In this document: one piece after another, positions 24,969 through 37,751 of the stretch
How the letters are laid out: each line of letters opens with the position of its first letter
Numbering within the stretch: the stretch's first letter is position 1
Origin: Prunus persica
Lineage: Eukaryota; Streptophyta; Magnoliopsida; Rosales; Rosaceae
Assembly (NCBI RefSeq): GCF_000346465.2
Contig: NC_034010.1
Coordinates: 18,010,919-18,074,918, forward strand
Reading direction: 5' to 3'
Length of the DNA: 64,000 nucleotides
The notes under the pieces: model-generated
What the model was told of the DNA's origin: nothing
Databases searched by the model: none
What the model saw: only the letters and a program-made list of their open reading frames with translations
Position numbers and translations under genes: made by a program

Positions 24969-26601
24969 ATGGACGCGCCCGACTCCTGCCAAACCGCGGC
25001 GCAACGCTTCCAAAACGTCGTCGTCATGCGCCACGGCGACCGCATCGACAACTTCGAGCCTCTGTGGGTGTCGCAGGCAGCGAGACCATGGGACCCGCCT
25101 CTGGTCCAAGCGGGCAAGGATCGGGCCTTCTGCACGGGTACGAAGCTCCGATCCGATCTCGGATTCCAAATCAATCGGGTCTTCGTCTCACCGTTTATAC
25201 GCTGCGTCGAGACCGCCGTCCAAGTCGTCACCGCTCTCTCCGCCAGCGAACACCCTACTCTCTCCAAATACGAAAGCGACCAGCCCCTCCCTGTCGATCC
25301 ATCTAAGCTCAAGGTGGGCCCCAATATTTTGTTATTACATGTTGAGGATTGTGATTGCTTATTTAATCAAATTTGTATATATATATATATATATATGTAT
25401 GTGGATTAGGTCCTATTCTGATAGTTTGCTTGCATAATAAGATATATACAGTAATTTTTCTTTTTGGGCACAACAATATGTGACATAGATCGATTGAGAC
25501 AGTTTTTTTCTTTTAAAATTTTAAAATTTATTTCATTTTTTATACAAGCCATATTGAAAGTGGGGGGGATTTGACCGCATAATCTCAAGCGCAGGATAAC
25601 TGTTCTTAATTGGGAGAGTTATGTATATAAATTGACAATCATGTATTAAATGTCTCACATATTATCTTATCGGACTCTGAATCAAAACTTATGTTTTAAG
25701 AGTTGTACTTTATGTTTTGACAACATAACATGCCAGATATTGAAAAACGCTAAGAGAAGTGTTGTACAGACACAGCCTTAGTATATTTAAGCTTGGTGAT
25801 AATAATATGTGGAGTAACAATGGCATGTAGGTTTCAGTCTGTTTGTCCATTTTACAGGTCTCAATTGAATATGGGTTATGTGAGATGCTGAACAAGGAGG
25901 CCATCCGTGGCGACTTGGCTCCAAAAGATGGACAACGATGGGGTTTCAATATACCAGAGCTTGAGGCTTTGTTCCCAGCTGGGACAGTGGATCAAACTGT
26001 GGAACGAGTGTACAAAGAGGTATTTGGAAATTTCTTGGTGTATGCATAATGTGGACATAAATGATTTTTGTTTTGACTAATGGAACCTCTTTCTGTGGTT
26101 GAGTCCAGTTGCCCCAGTGGGGAGAGAGTGTGACGGGTGCACGGGCTAGATACGCTGAGGTCATTCTGGCCCTTGCAGATAAATACCCTACAGAAAATCT
26201 GCTCCTTGTCACTCATGGTAGGCTGCATATGTGGTTCAACTCTTTCTTGAGTTTTTAGTTTCTCTTTTATGTTTTTGGAAATTTTTGGCAGCTTTTTATA
26301 TTTGTTCTTTAGTAACTCCAGCAATGTGTTCCTCTTGCCAAGGAAACGCCTTTCGAATCTAAGATAAAAGCATCTTTGTGCAGGTGAAGGAGTTGGTTCA
26401 TCAATTTCTTTATTCCTGGAGGGCGCCACAGTTTATGAAGTAAATTACTGTGCATATTCAGAACTAAGAAGGCCTGTCTTTGACAAAGACCAGCCAACAA
26501 CTGCTGGGAAGTTTGAGGTAGTGAAAAATCTTCGCCAGACTGGTCTCAGTTACTCGCTTGAAATTGCGGAGACAGGTGATTTAAGCTTACCATCAGAGTA
26601 A
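24969..26601 (+). CDS. Histidine phosphatase superfamily (phosphoglycerate-mutase-like) protein, 4 exons
   Basis: Exons 24969-25313, 25858-26019, 26109-26217 and 26384-26601 join in phase to 278 codons (277 aa, stop TAA). The catalytic phospho-acceptor motif VVVMRHGDR is at residues 17-25 with H22; VSPFIRCVETA supplies the conserved substrate-binding Arg; LLLVTHGEGV in exons 3-4 carries the second catalytic His, and its codon series crosses intron 3. These are the core residues of the branch-1/2 histidine phosphatase fold. Plant relatives are annotated as phosphoglycerate mutase family or UBASH3-like proteins. Since true cofactor-dependent mutase signatures are not evident, a phosphatase acting on an unknown phospho-substrate is the safer call. 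The ATG follows a CT-rich leader. It lies tail to tail with DUO1, 613 bp apart. Confidence 0.9.
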
Positions 26602-27214
26602 CGACCGTGTAATATTGCCTTCTTTCTAGCGTGCTTGACTGCATTTTTACACCAAAACTCCAATTATTGGAATTCATTCCAGGCCTGACTGGTTTACAAA
26701 TTGATCAGACAATAGTTTCTCTTTTACGTTTTCTTTTGCAACTTCAGTTCCATGTATTTGCGACCAGGCCATGAAGGGCTCGGGTTTAAAAAAAAATGAA
26801 ACAAAAGCTTCCTTTTTACACCAGAACAAGTTCCCTTCACCCCCACAACACACCCCCCCTCCCCTTTATCAATATGATCATGTGCTACTTCAATCACTAA
26901 CAACTGAAAAATGACTGAAACCTTCAAAGAAAGTTCTCTTACTCGTGTTCTATAAGTGTTTTGAGTTACAGAACATGCAAGCATAGTACCTATCTTTAAG
27001 AAGAAGCAACTATCATGCCTGTTGGACAAAGAATGGCAGAGGCAACTTGACTTGCTATTATATGCAGTTCAATGTCTAGTACAAATAATGGCAGTAACAA
27101 TAAATTATCATTCCAGTTAGACCTTGTCATTTTCTAGGTAAAGAAACTAATACAAAGTTAGTGTTTAGTTTCCACATCCTACATGCAAACTTGAAGTTAC
27201 AAGGTTACTGCCAT
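26602..27214. other. Convergent intergenic region between histidine phosphatase and DUO1
   Basis: 3' flanks of two convergent genes. A C-rich stretch (ACACACCCCCCCTCCCC at about 26850) is notable. No further gene. Confidence 0.6.
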
Positions 27215-28805
27215 TCAATGCTGCTCTGATGAGTTTGGAAGCTGTTCAATCTGATCAAACATGTCTACCGGTAAGTCGTCGAAGACACAGTCCGGGGTTA
27301 TGGGATTGCCAATTTTGTCCCTTTCACCACTTCCACAACTTCCTACCGGTTCGAGAAATGGGGGCTCCATGAGAAGTTGTTCTCCTCCATTTCCAAGTTC
27401 TGAAGCAACCAGAGGCGTTAACAAGTCGAAATAGGGGTCAAATCTTGCCAATAGTTCTTGGGTTTCTAATGAGAATTCTAGGTCTGTTTGGGGTTGTGGG
27501 TTTTGCGGAAAAGGGATTAGTGGTTGGGGCTCAATCCATGGATTCTTCTCAGTTGGGGCAAGCTCTTGTTGAACAGGGTTTGCTTCAAGAGCAAGTAACT
27601 TGGGCTTAACAAGATCTGGTAGTGGCACCATTTTGATAATCTCGGAGTTCCCAAAGCAAGGTGGTGATGAGCATGATTGAGCCTGTGATGATGATTCTCC
27701 CTCTGATGAACAACTGAACTTTGGACCCTAGAGAGGAAGGAAAAAAAAATCCAATAACATAATTAACAATTAATTACAATACTTAAATTTGTAGGAACCG
27801 TAGGTCCATAACAATAATAACGACATCTTTTTCGTCAAGATTTATTCATCTGGCTTCCATTTTTTTTGTTCTTGTAACTCTAACTACCAAAAGTTGAACA
27901 AATTAAAACGTCTAAATGGGGCTAACATGAAAATGCAAACAATTTCAGACAGAATATTTCAATTGCATAAGTAGAAAAACTTATTTTCTTACTGTGAAAA
28001 ACCCGTCTCTACATGTGCAAATGACATCAATTGCAGTCATTACCAAAAATGATTAAAGAAAAATGAAAGAAAGTTGTCATTTACACATCCAGAAAACCAA
28101 CATTAGGTTTTTCTTCTGTCTAGAAGTAACATGTCATTTACCTCCAAAGTCAGAACCTCATCATAAACAGGGCCTTCCCTTTTGTTTTTGTGTGACTTGG
28201 AGGGTGCTGATGCCTGCAGAATCCTAGCCAGCCTCTTCTGCCTGCTACTCCAAAAATTCTTAACATCATTGTCAGTCCTCCCAGGCAAATAGGTTGCTAT
28301 TCTTGCCCATTTGTTCCCAAATTGTGCTTGTAAGTCTATCACCAACCTCTCCTCCTCTAGTGAGAATTTGCACCCACTGAGAAACAAACACAAATTCCAA
28401 ATACAATTAGCAAAAAAACCCAACAACCGATATGCTAAATCCTGATTAGCAACAAAACCCAACAACCCATTTTTGAAATCTTAATCAGCAACAAAACCCA
28501 AGAACGTATTTTTAAAAAAATCTTCATCACATATCATTTGCATGAAACAATGTACCAGAAGCAAAAACTAAAAAAGAAAGAGAAAATGAAATGGTGCATG
28601 ATGAGTTGGGTTACTTCTTCAAGTTGGGTCTAAGCTTATTGACCCAACGGAGACGGCAAGACTTGCCAGTCCTCTGCAAGAGGCCTTTGGATCGAATGGA
28701 GCTCCAGTCTCTTGGGCCACACTTCTTCACATGGTTTAACAGAACTTCATCTTCCTCTGCTTTCCATGGCCCTTTCCTTATACCCTCTTCTCTTCTACCC
28801 TCCAT
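27215..28805 (-). CDS. DUO1: R2R3-MYB transcription factor DUO1 (DUO POLLEN 1)
   Basis: Minus-strand exons 28805-28615, 28376-28142 and 27727-27215 join in phase to 313 codons (312 aa; Arabidopsis DUO1 is about 300). The R2 repeat (about residues 10-62) has KGPWKAEEDEVLLNHV, GPRDWSSI and GKSCRLRWVNKLRP. Across intron 1, NLKNGCKF contains the extra lysine (K67 here) in R3 that is the signature of DUO1-type MYBs. R3 continues FGNKWARIATYLPGRTDNDVKNFWSS. The C-terminal region is acidic with LPDLVKPKL and a final DLPVDMFDQIEQL, like the DUO1 activation domain. Established role: DUO1 drives division and specification of the male germline and activates sperm genes. Exon 1 includes a near-perfect miR159 target. 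The gene is intact by sequence, with conserved intron positions. Confidence 0.93.
28686..28706 (-). promoter_or_regulatory. miR159-type target site in DUO1 exon 1
   Basis: The mRNA strand here encodes W-S-S-I-R-S-K and is complementary to the canonical plant miR159 with, by my alignment, one central mismatch (C to A) and two G:U wobbles over 21 nt. Arabidopsis DUO1 is an established miR159 target, at the same MYB-domain codons. The pairing was done by eye against remembered miR159a. Confidence 0.75.
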
Positions 28806-29625
28806 TCAGAATTCTTTCTCCTTTCTCAGACACAAAAGGAGTTACATTTGTCACTTTCTTTGCAAAAGCTTTTCTATAAGTTATGCAGCACTTTCTGTAA
28901 TTTTCTTATCGTCTGTGTAGTGGCGGTTAAGGCAGTTACTAATGCCATCGTCCACTAGTTAGCCCACATTCGCACTTTTTTCTCTGTTTCAAAATCATAC
29001 CGATGAAGTTACGAAAATGGCCCTCTCTTATTTTTTATTTTGATTTCCAACCATCAAAGCAAAGAGCCCTGTTTCTTTTGACATTTTTACCTCAAATATT
29101 TTAATAAAAAAATCAAAAAATTCCCGAGAAATTAAACATTTATTTGGTAGGATATCCTTATAGGACTGCTTGAAGATTTCAAAGAAGAAGCCAATGGGTT
29201 CCCACCACAGTGGTGGCGGCTTCACCCCATGCCACCTGAATTTGAACTCAGAGTTGAACTCCGATGTAACCAAAAAAAACAAAAAAAGATTTCAAGGAAA
29301 GAAAAAACAGTTCCAAAACCAGCCATTATAATAATTCTCCTTTTCCTATTGACTCTGGTTCACATGGCTAAATGCTATTCCTTCACAAAAACAATATAAA
29401 GAGATACATTTAGTACTTCCATTGGGCCAAGATATCTTAGCTTTCAAAGTTTCCTTGAAATGCGTAAGTTAGCAGCCATATAACTTGGTACAACAAATCA
29501 GGTCAACGAACAAAAAAGCTACAATTGGATCTATTGAAGAGTATATACATGAAGAAAACCCTACGACTAACTAAAGCACTAATATTTTAGCTCATCTGTC
29601 ACAAGTTTGCTGGATGCCACACTCG
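28806..29625. other. DUO1 upstream region and 3' flank of the SWIM gene
   Basis: No additional gene. DUO1 and the SWIM gene run head-to-tail on the minus strand with about 820 bp between coding ends. Confidence 0.6.
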
Positions 29626-32600
29626 TCAAAAGGCCTCAGCAGTCTCCATTGAAGTTGTTCCCTCAGCAGAAGTAGTATTGATGCCATTGGCAACTGGTTG
29701 GCTGATCAGCCCATTGTTAGTGTTAATGCTTTCAGCACCGTTTTGAAGTTTAGTACTAGTAAGATGAGATTCAGTAATAAAAGACGGCTTCTCAGAAGAA
29801 ACAGTTTCAGTATCCCCATTCTCAACAGGCAGACGTTCCTCGTTGTAACTTGATGTTGGTGAGCATTTAAGCAATGATTCTCCTTGTACAGCCATCGAAG
29901 TGCCAACTGCATTTGAATACTGACTACAATCAGAACCATTTATCAAGTTGTCACGAACCCCATCAATTGTGATAGCATCATCAACGGATGATCGGTGATT
30001 ACTTGTGCTTCCATTCTTGCTTTCAATTTCTATTCTATCACTTTCTGAAGCTTCAGACACTTGAACCACTTGTGATTCAACAGGCACAGATGCAGATGGC
30101 AAAGTCTTGCTATCTACGATATTGTTATCAGATGCTCTAACAGTAGGCTCAATATCATTGCAGTGGAGATCATTTGGATCGGTTACTGTGCATTGTTCCG
30201 CAAACTCCATTCCATTTTTTCCTTCTGTTTCCATTTGTTCATTTCCTGTTATGACACCTGAAGTTTCGGCTACTTCAACCACATGTAATTCAACAGGAAT
30301 AGATGCAGATGGGGAGATCTTGTTATATACAGTATTGTCATCAGATGTCTTGCAAATAACAGTGGGTTCAATATCATGGATGTGGTCATCATCTGGATGG
30401 GTTACTGTGCATTGCTCCACAAACTCCATTGTTGAAGAAGGGATATCAATGTCCTCATCCATCGCATTTTCTTGCCTATTTCTATTTAAGATATCATCCT
30501 CATATCCAGTTGGATTAGTGAGAGCATCATCTGCGGAAGCCAAATCTTCAGTCTCTCTGTTAAACAATGACCTCTGTCTGCTTCCCGAGAAGACACTGCT
30601 AGACACAACCTCGTCAACAGAATATAACCCAGGTGGGGAAATACAGATGGATGATGGGTCAACATCCATCTCATCACAAGATACTTCTTCTCCACAACTC
30701 TCATTACATGTGCGATTTCCACGTGCTACCAGATTACTCTGTTCAGTACCCAATTTACCCTTGGTTCTCACAGCAGTGACATGTCCATCCCCACAATCAT
30801 TCTCGTTATGAGATACTACTTCCTCATTTACTAATTCTCGATCTCGATCAGCAAAAGGTGTCACATCCATTGTGGTATTGCAGCTTTCCAAATTAACTAG
30901 TCCATTTAATTGATTCTGTACAAAGACGGCTAAAGAAACAGCATGATCACGAATCAAAGAATCATGAGGTGGGCAGTGCAGCATATCAATCAAGGCCTGG
31001 TGGTACTGCAATAGGCTTATAGATGGCATAGCCGACTTTTTCCGACAGACACTGATAACTTTCAGTACATGCTCGCACAGGTTGCCCATTTCTGCCCAAC
31101 TGCAGTTGCAAATACCGAACTGTGAACCAGGGTTCCAAACAAGATAAGCCTTATCTTGATCAAGCTGGTTAATAACTTTTGCACATGTACCTTCCATGAC
31201 TACATTGGAGTCTGGAATCTTCAACGCTTTACGCCAAGATGTTAAACCACTCACCCATTCATCTTTCCAATATCGAGCAAAATCATCCTTCTCGGAATAT
31301 TCATCAAGCCAGAAGTAGGAATGTACTTTTGTACCCAGCTTGTCAACCAACCAATCAACTCGTGTGTACACACTAGGTTTCTTCTCATTCAACAACCTAA
31401 GCTTTAGTTGGTTGTGGTAGAACTCCATTGCTGCACAGGTTTCCTGGCTAGCAAGTGGAAGATTTTGTAGAGCAGAGATCCACATCCCTATGTCAAAAAA
31501 CATTTTTCTTGAATGAGTAATTCAAAATAAAGCAAAAAAAAAAAAGAAAAAAGAAAAAAAAAGGCTCTTTTAATAGAAAGGGGAGAAAGAAAACAAAAGG
31601 GCCACTATCTGCAAGACTAAATATTATATTGAACCCACGCAATAAATTGATCTTCTGCCAAATAAAGACTGCTTTACAATCAGCAGGTCAATTCTTAGGA
31701 TATCAAATTCCCCTGTATACAAATGGGTATATATTACATGCAAAGCATATACTAAATTATATATTACACAAACACACACACACACATGAACATCCACACA
31801 TTTATGCGACTATATATGTAAAATTTATGAACATATGTATGTATGCATATATATGCACATTAACCTGTATGAATGCCACACAATCAAGTCAGGGCAGGTC
31901 TTAAGAGATACATACATAGACATAAATGTAAGTATGTCAAGATGAAAACCAATTAAAAGAGACATGTTAGTTCATATCACAGGGCAAAATATACCTCTAC
32001 TTAAGATGATAGTGACCAACCTATTCTAGGATACCAGGTTGCCTTAAAGTAATCCATAAAATCTGATTCATCTAGAAAATCTTCTATGAAGTCCTCAAAC
32101 AAACCCTCAGTTCCTCGTTGCTGACAAATGTTATCCATTGCCTGATGAAACCTTCTTGATATTGCAGCTCGCATCTCATTGTCCACACATTTCTTTACTA
32201 AGTTTTTATGCCATGCATGACGAACACGCCAAAAGCTTATCAACACCGAGCACTGAAATACATCCCTGAATACAATGAAAAAACATTATCACTTAGCTTC
32301 AAATCATGCAAGTATTTATCCATTAAAACAAGAAAAATAAATACAGCTCTAGATCATGTCAAAGTAGCCTGCTCCATTTTGAAATCGTTGCGGCTATTGT
32401 CACTGGCCCAAACCCCAAAAGGTCACCTCATAAAATTGGATAAATAAATAAGATTTATTTATAGCCTTCAACCTTGATTTTAAACATCGTTTGACAATAG
32501 CAAGGCTATGTGTTGAAATTAAATCACTAGTGGTCAAAACCAAACAAATCACACAATACTAGTGCATCGACTGGACAGTCTGATCAAGTCAAGAGATTGG

Positions 32601-34139
32601 GCATTAATTTCAAGGAGAGAATCCCACCTGCTTATAATATTAAACTGAAAACAAATCTTCTAATCATAAGTAAACAACTGAAATGGAATATATTGGAAAC
32701 AGGAATAAGTGGTGATGTAGTTGGGTTCACACTGCCACTTCTATGGAAAATGATCTATGGACTGTGTTCTACCAAACAAAACATCAGCGAATACAATCAT
32801 CTATTGTCAGTTTGAAGTTCGGACAAGGACTGAGAAGCCAACCTGATAGTGAGCACATCAGCTAGCGGATCATCCACAATGAACCCAGCCAACTTCCATG
32901 CAGGATCTTTCGTTTGAACTCTATTGTAAAGAGCCCTCATCCATTTATGGGCATTGGAACTTTCAAACTTTGGAGCCACTATCCAAGCTACTGGAATGGC
33001 CTTGTTGTCGTCGTTAAATACAAGGAGACTGTGAACTGAATACTATATAACATCCAAACATGAACATTTTTAGTTGCACATTCTATTAACAATTGCAGTT
33101 AACAATAAAAGGTTAAACAAACTAAACGGACCTTCAATTTGTTTGTTCCGAACCTTGAATCAGAAGCTAGAAGGCTGCGATTTCCAAAGCGAATCATCTG
33201 TTGCAACTGCCAATCTGTTTGAATTCCCAAAGTGAAAGGGTCCACATCAGAGAAATCCTCATAGTAGAAAACATTACTCTGATGGTTTTCCACCCACATG
33301 CTGATGCTAACCGCATCATCTGCATCCAATTCATATCTAGAACGTCGAATGATCCTCTCCTGTCTCCGAACGTACCTATGGGTTAAAAGATCATCACGAT
33401 TAGATGGACCGCCCTGTTTCTCTACTGATTCGTTGTGTCTCTGCATTATAGTCTCCACAGAGACCCCCACATATAGCAAAGATAGCACACGAAGACGTAG
33501 GTCCTCAGAGATGTATGGGGCAAACATAGCACGTGTTCCGGCAGCCATCTTGTCTTGCGGGCCATGACATGGCACCCCTTTCTTATCCACATGCTTATCC
33601 TGATTATATATGACAAGCGCCACTGAGGGTTCAGCAATTAAGCGTTTCACGATAAAGTGGCAGGTACATCCTCTCTTGGTGTTTGGTCGACCAGCATTTT
33701 TCTTCTTTGGGAGATAAGTAGTCCTGCTAGGTCGTACAACCCCACCCTTCCTATGGTCATCAGGACCAAAGGAACACCAATATCTACACATTTAAAGAAG
33801 ATAATTTAAGCTGATAGAAGGCAGGAATGCTGGCTAGAATGGACAGAGGAAAAAATGTGGAACTTACAGAATATATTCAAGAACACCATCAACCTTTGGT
33901 TTGTAAGGCGTCTTTGCCTGCCGCCGCCTCCTTGCTTCAACATGAAATCTTGTTGGACATTCCTTGTTTGCGGATTCACCCCTCAAAAAATCATCAACTC
34001 TAGCAAATGGAATTAGAGCAACTCTATCTTTATTGTCACGCCAACCTTCCACCTTTGACCACACAATATCACCAGAAGAAAACTCCAGTGTTGGTGGACT
34101 CTGAACAGGAAGGGACAGAATCTCATCCCATCTAGCCAT
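29626..34139 (-). CDS. SWIM zinc-finger protein related to MULE transposase (domesticated), 5 coding exons
   Basis: Minus-strand exons 34139-33868, 33783-33132, 33042-32843, 32265-32021 and 31487-29626 join in phase to 1,077 codons (1,076 aa). The N-terminal third has GRPNTKRGCTCHFIVK, a FAR1/MULE-like basic Cys/His segment. Residues about 270-470 match the MULE transposase core (SDSRFGTNKLKYSVHSLLVF; GFIVDDPLADV; FWRVRHAWHKN). The SWIM finger is at about 583-596: C-N-C, eight residues, then C-E-H. The following ~430 residues are acidic, low complexity and probably disordered, and include a tandem repeat. Arabidopsis has a single-copy homologue of the core annotated as a SWIM zinc-finger family protein (about 700 aa), so the long tail is extra. 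No TIRs surround it and introns are present, which fits a host gene. DNA-binding or chromatin function is inference. Confidence 0.88.
30010..30429 (-). repeat. In-frame tandem duplication in the SWIM protein tail
   Basis: Two adjacent coding units, 30429-30211 (73 codons) and 30210-30010 (67 codons), each start MEF(V/A)EQCTVT, then (H/D)P(D/N)D, DIEPTV, and run through SAS(I/V)PVE to a (G/S)KNG end. The copies are diverged but in frame, so the duplication is old and has been kept open. Confidence 0.85.
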
Positions 34140-34142
34140 CTA

Positions 34143-34990
34143 CCTACAATGGATAAAACAGAAATGATACACTTAATAACGGAACACTAATACACCAATG
34201 TTCATGCTACCAGAGCACTCAATGAGCAAAAGCCAGATGTTAACCTTAGGCAACAGTGAATTCAGCACAACTCAAGTTAACCAATCAGTCTAACTTTAAG
34301 TCGAGAAGAAGAGGCTGGACCTGGAAATTCCTTCCGAAATTTCTTTCGTGTTCTTCCTTCTTCTTGAGTTGGTGCCGCCGTTTAATTTAAAATGGGAAAA
34401 CCTAGCCTTCTCCTCCTTGTCCAGAGGAAGAGGCTGGTGTGATTAAAAAGTTTTAAATTTTCATTTTTAACAATGATTACCTCACCCTGCCGCCCTGAGC
34501 TCAATTACAAATTATCTATGTTGAATTAAACATTTACAAGCACACCCCAAACCCGATTAAAAGATAAAACCAAAGAGCACAGAAAGATTAGTTTAATTCA
34601 TGCAATGACTCTCATGCCAAATAAAAAGTCCAAAACTTCAGCAAACTACTCCAGTTCCTGTAAATTCTTTCTCAGAAATTTCACTTCTTCTATTTTCAGG
34701 AATTCTCATAAATCGAACACAGTTGAAAAGCACAAAAAAAAAAAGAAGAGAAAAAATGTAACCTTCGCAGACTCAAACTGAGCAATATGGCTATATGCAC
34801 ACATCACGCAATATACACATATGGACAACTATGTATGCAAATATGTTTATACTTTCGGGTTAGGGTTTTAGAATTAGGGTTACCTGGTAAGGGAAATGAA
34901 ATAGAGAGGGAGGTTGCGCTGCCTGTGGAGATTGCAAACGGACGGAGAGGACTGAACCCCAAAAACCCTTTCGTCGTACACACTTTTTTT
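34143..34990 (-). promoter_or_regulatory. Probable 5' UTR exon and leader intron of the SWIM gene, with telo-box motifs
   Basis: The minus strand has a donor (ACCAG then GTAACC) at 34884/34883 and an acceptor (TTGTAG) at 34144, four bases before the ATG at 34139, which implies a leader intron 34144-34883. Just inside the intron are AAACCCTAA-type telo boxes (plus-strand GGGTTAGGGTTTTAG at 34857-34871), common near plant housekeeping start sites. Inference from splice signals only. Confidence 0.5.
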
Positions 34991-35054
34991 TCTTTCTTCT
35001 TTTTCTACTACGTGTTATTTTATCTAACTTTGTAGTATTTGCAAAACAGGTCAA

Positions 35055-35801
35055 CTTTTCTCAATAATTCATTCATACGGTCATTTAGGAAAAGGCGATA
35101 ATAATTTATTTATAAGAGGAGTAAAAAGTACAGAAAAAACGACTAAGCCCTAGAATATTTAGGCATCTCTACACATAAGGGTTCGTTCGTCGTTGCTCTT
35201 AATAGAGCCCCCTCGCATCCTAGAGATACTGAATTTTTTCGTGCGTATTACAAATCAAGCTTACTTGATATTAATATAAATAATTAGATGTAAAATGAGT
35301 CATATATAGTGTCAATGCATATAATTAAAATTAGTTTGAATTGGATTCGGAAAATACTAGTGATAGAAGAATTATCTCAACTTTTATCCCATTTCTCTTA
35401 TATATTGTGGTCCTTAAATCATAAAACCATGTAGAATTCATGTAAGACCTACTCACTTTGTTTTCTTATGGTGCTAAGCACGACATGGGTGTTGTGTCAT
35501 ATGTTCTGCCCATTGTGTTTGGGCATACCAATGCTTTTGTTGCACCAAATCCATCTTTTCCTTTAATAAATATTTTCTTACTTACGTTTTTTATTATTTA
35601 TAAATAGAACATTAATGTGGTGAGATAATGGATAATTCTCAATGAGTTTGGTAACTTCATCTTACAAATGGAAAAGAGTGATCCAGTGAAAAAAATAAAA
35701 ATAATTTCAAGATGAAAATCCAACATAAAGGTGTTGGTTTTATATAATAAAATTGAAATTGAATTCGAAACATAAAATTATTACAACCAAACAATGAAAG
35801 G
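35055..35801. other. Intergenic between the SWIM gene and the small membrane protein
   Basis: AT-rich, no gene recognised. Confidence 0.5.
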
Positions 35802-37751
35802 TTATTCGTCTCTTGTCCTCCGATGTACCCCAAGTCCAGTTCTTATGTTTGCACCCAGCTCTACTAGATCCTCCACCTGTAAAATAACTTACAGACTGAG
35901 TACATGTATCATTTGAGGTACACATCACAACAGAGGATCCGAACACATCACAGCAACCTAAATGATAGGATATTTACAAATTTGCGTTGACAATGGGCCT
36001 GATAATTCACCCACAACAAAGCTACGCCACTACAATGGGTTAGCTACAATTACGTATCTAACTCACCACAAATATATATCATCCTTGCATTCATGTGAGT
36101 CTAATATGAGACCTATTCAAACTAAGTGGAGACAACTCCCATTGAATCAAAGGCTCGTTGGTAATTTCCTTGACTTTCCACTGGATATCAATTTGCTCAT
36201 CTTTAGACAGTAAGGATTTATGTAAGACTTTGAGGTGTTATCTCAGCTCTTTTAGGACACCTTCATTAATTACTAAGTAGCGTCCATGTTTTTGAGAAAA
36301 GGTAAAACAAGTTGCAGATAGAACAAGGACCGAACAGTCTTAGATATCAAACCTGATAAGTTGTTCCACTCTCGGTATTGCAACTAGGAAACCTATTCAG
36401 ATCAGGGTTGAGGGCTGAAAAAGGTCTAAACTTGGCAAACTTACAATAGGTCTAAACTTCGGTAATGAGGGGACTCCAATGGCCGTGAGGTTTCAAAGAG
36501 AAAAAGGGATAAACAGTTTAAAGGATCTACTCCACAAAACCACTAACGAAAGCTAATAAATTCAGCAACAAACCTTGCTAAGTTAAAACATCATGAATTC
36601 AGCTCAAAGGCTCAATGATAAACTGTACCATAGTCAGTATCCAGTCTCGAGAGTAGCTCAAGTTAAGAGGAAGACACTCTAGCTAAGATATAAGTTGCAC
36701 CAAATCCGACCTCTCCCTCCTCCATGAAAATATCTGAAGGGAAGAAGATGACGAATAGCGGATGGAGAAAAGTCTCAGAACCATAAGAACACAAAAGCAA
36801 GAGCAATTGTAGGTACATGAGAGGTACACCCCAAATCCAAAACATCTAAAAACTGATAAAAATGAACTAGGTCTAAAAGAGGGAAGGATTGCTGGACTAG
36901 CTATCCATTCAAAAAGAGCCCACAAGGGAAAAAAATGCTCATATCATTTCATCACAGCAAACTCAATGCACCACATGACACAGCCCAATTCCCTGTACTC
37001 CTTTCTTCACCAAAATGTTCCTTTCAAGAAGACAACATCTGTCTCTATAACACTACCTTCCCATTACCCAAAAATGCAATCTACTTGTCATCCACTTCTT
37101 TTTCTGGGTTTTTTTTCCCCAAGCAATCAGACTAATCCTTCACTTCAAAGTTCAAAATGAACAGAACCTTACACTTCTGTTATTCAGTAAAACTGTTCTT
37201 CACAAGCATTTTGCTTCATTGCATATTATCAATATTAAAATTTGACAAATGAAATTCTGAATATTTGCAAATGCCAAAGATAGAAAAACAGACAAATAAG
37301 GAAAGCAAGACAAGGGCGTATGTATTTGCAAATAGCATCCAATCAGGGGGGCGGAATTGTAATGAGACAAGAAATACAAATCACAGATATATGCCACACT
37401 GATACAACTTGTAGCAAATTGCAGTGCTTCACTCACAGTGAAAACATTTCCCAAAGTGATTGATATACCCCTAAGAATCTGAGACACAGAGAGAGAGAGA
37501 TGAGAGCTAACCTTGCGGATTCCAGAGGCTTGCAGGCCAGCTACGCCTGCGGTGGCGATGGAGCCGACGTAGAGGGACGCAACGGCAAAAGCCTTGAAAG
37601 GCATCGTCGTGGAGTTTCCGGCGCAACCTCTCCGGGACGACACCACGGCCCAACCCAACTGGGCCGCGCTGGCCCCGGCCCACCACAAATGAGCGCGGGA
37701 CCCACCGCGACCTCCACTTCCTCCACTCTCCAGAGTCTCCTCCTCCTGCAT
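35802..37751 (-). CDS. Small plant protein with two hydrophobic segments, 2 exons
   Basis: Exon 1 (37751-37512, 80 codons) ends ASGIRK at a GTTAGC donor. Exon 2 is 1,635 bp away: after TATTTTACAG, 35876-35802 reads VEDLVELGANIRTGLG and ends RDE-stop in the same phase, giving 104 aa. The protein has a Gly/Ser-rich N-terminus, hydrophobic segments at about 23-38 (WWAGASAAQLGWAVV) and 51-74 (PFKAFAVASLYVGSIATAGVAGL), and a polar tail. The layout resembles small conserved plant membrane proteins of unknown function, possibly organellar; I cannot name the family. The second exon is short enough to be missed by simple ORF finding. Exon 1 is GC-rich (about 65%), unlike its surroundings. Confidence 0.72.

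Noticed and set aside
24833..25324. 163-codon minus-strand frame over exon 1 of the histidine phosphatase
   Set aside because: Shadow of a GC-rich exon and the CT microsatellite (RERERER end).
30107..30811. 234-codon plus-strand frame opposite the SWIM gene
   Set aside because: It is the antisense shadow of the low-complexity acidic tail; no domain, no splice context.
36683..37160. Short frames on both strands around 36.7-37.2 kb
   Set aside because: They lie in the intron of the small membrane protein gene and show no domain or splice link.
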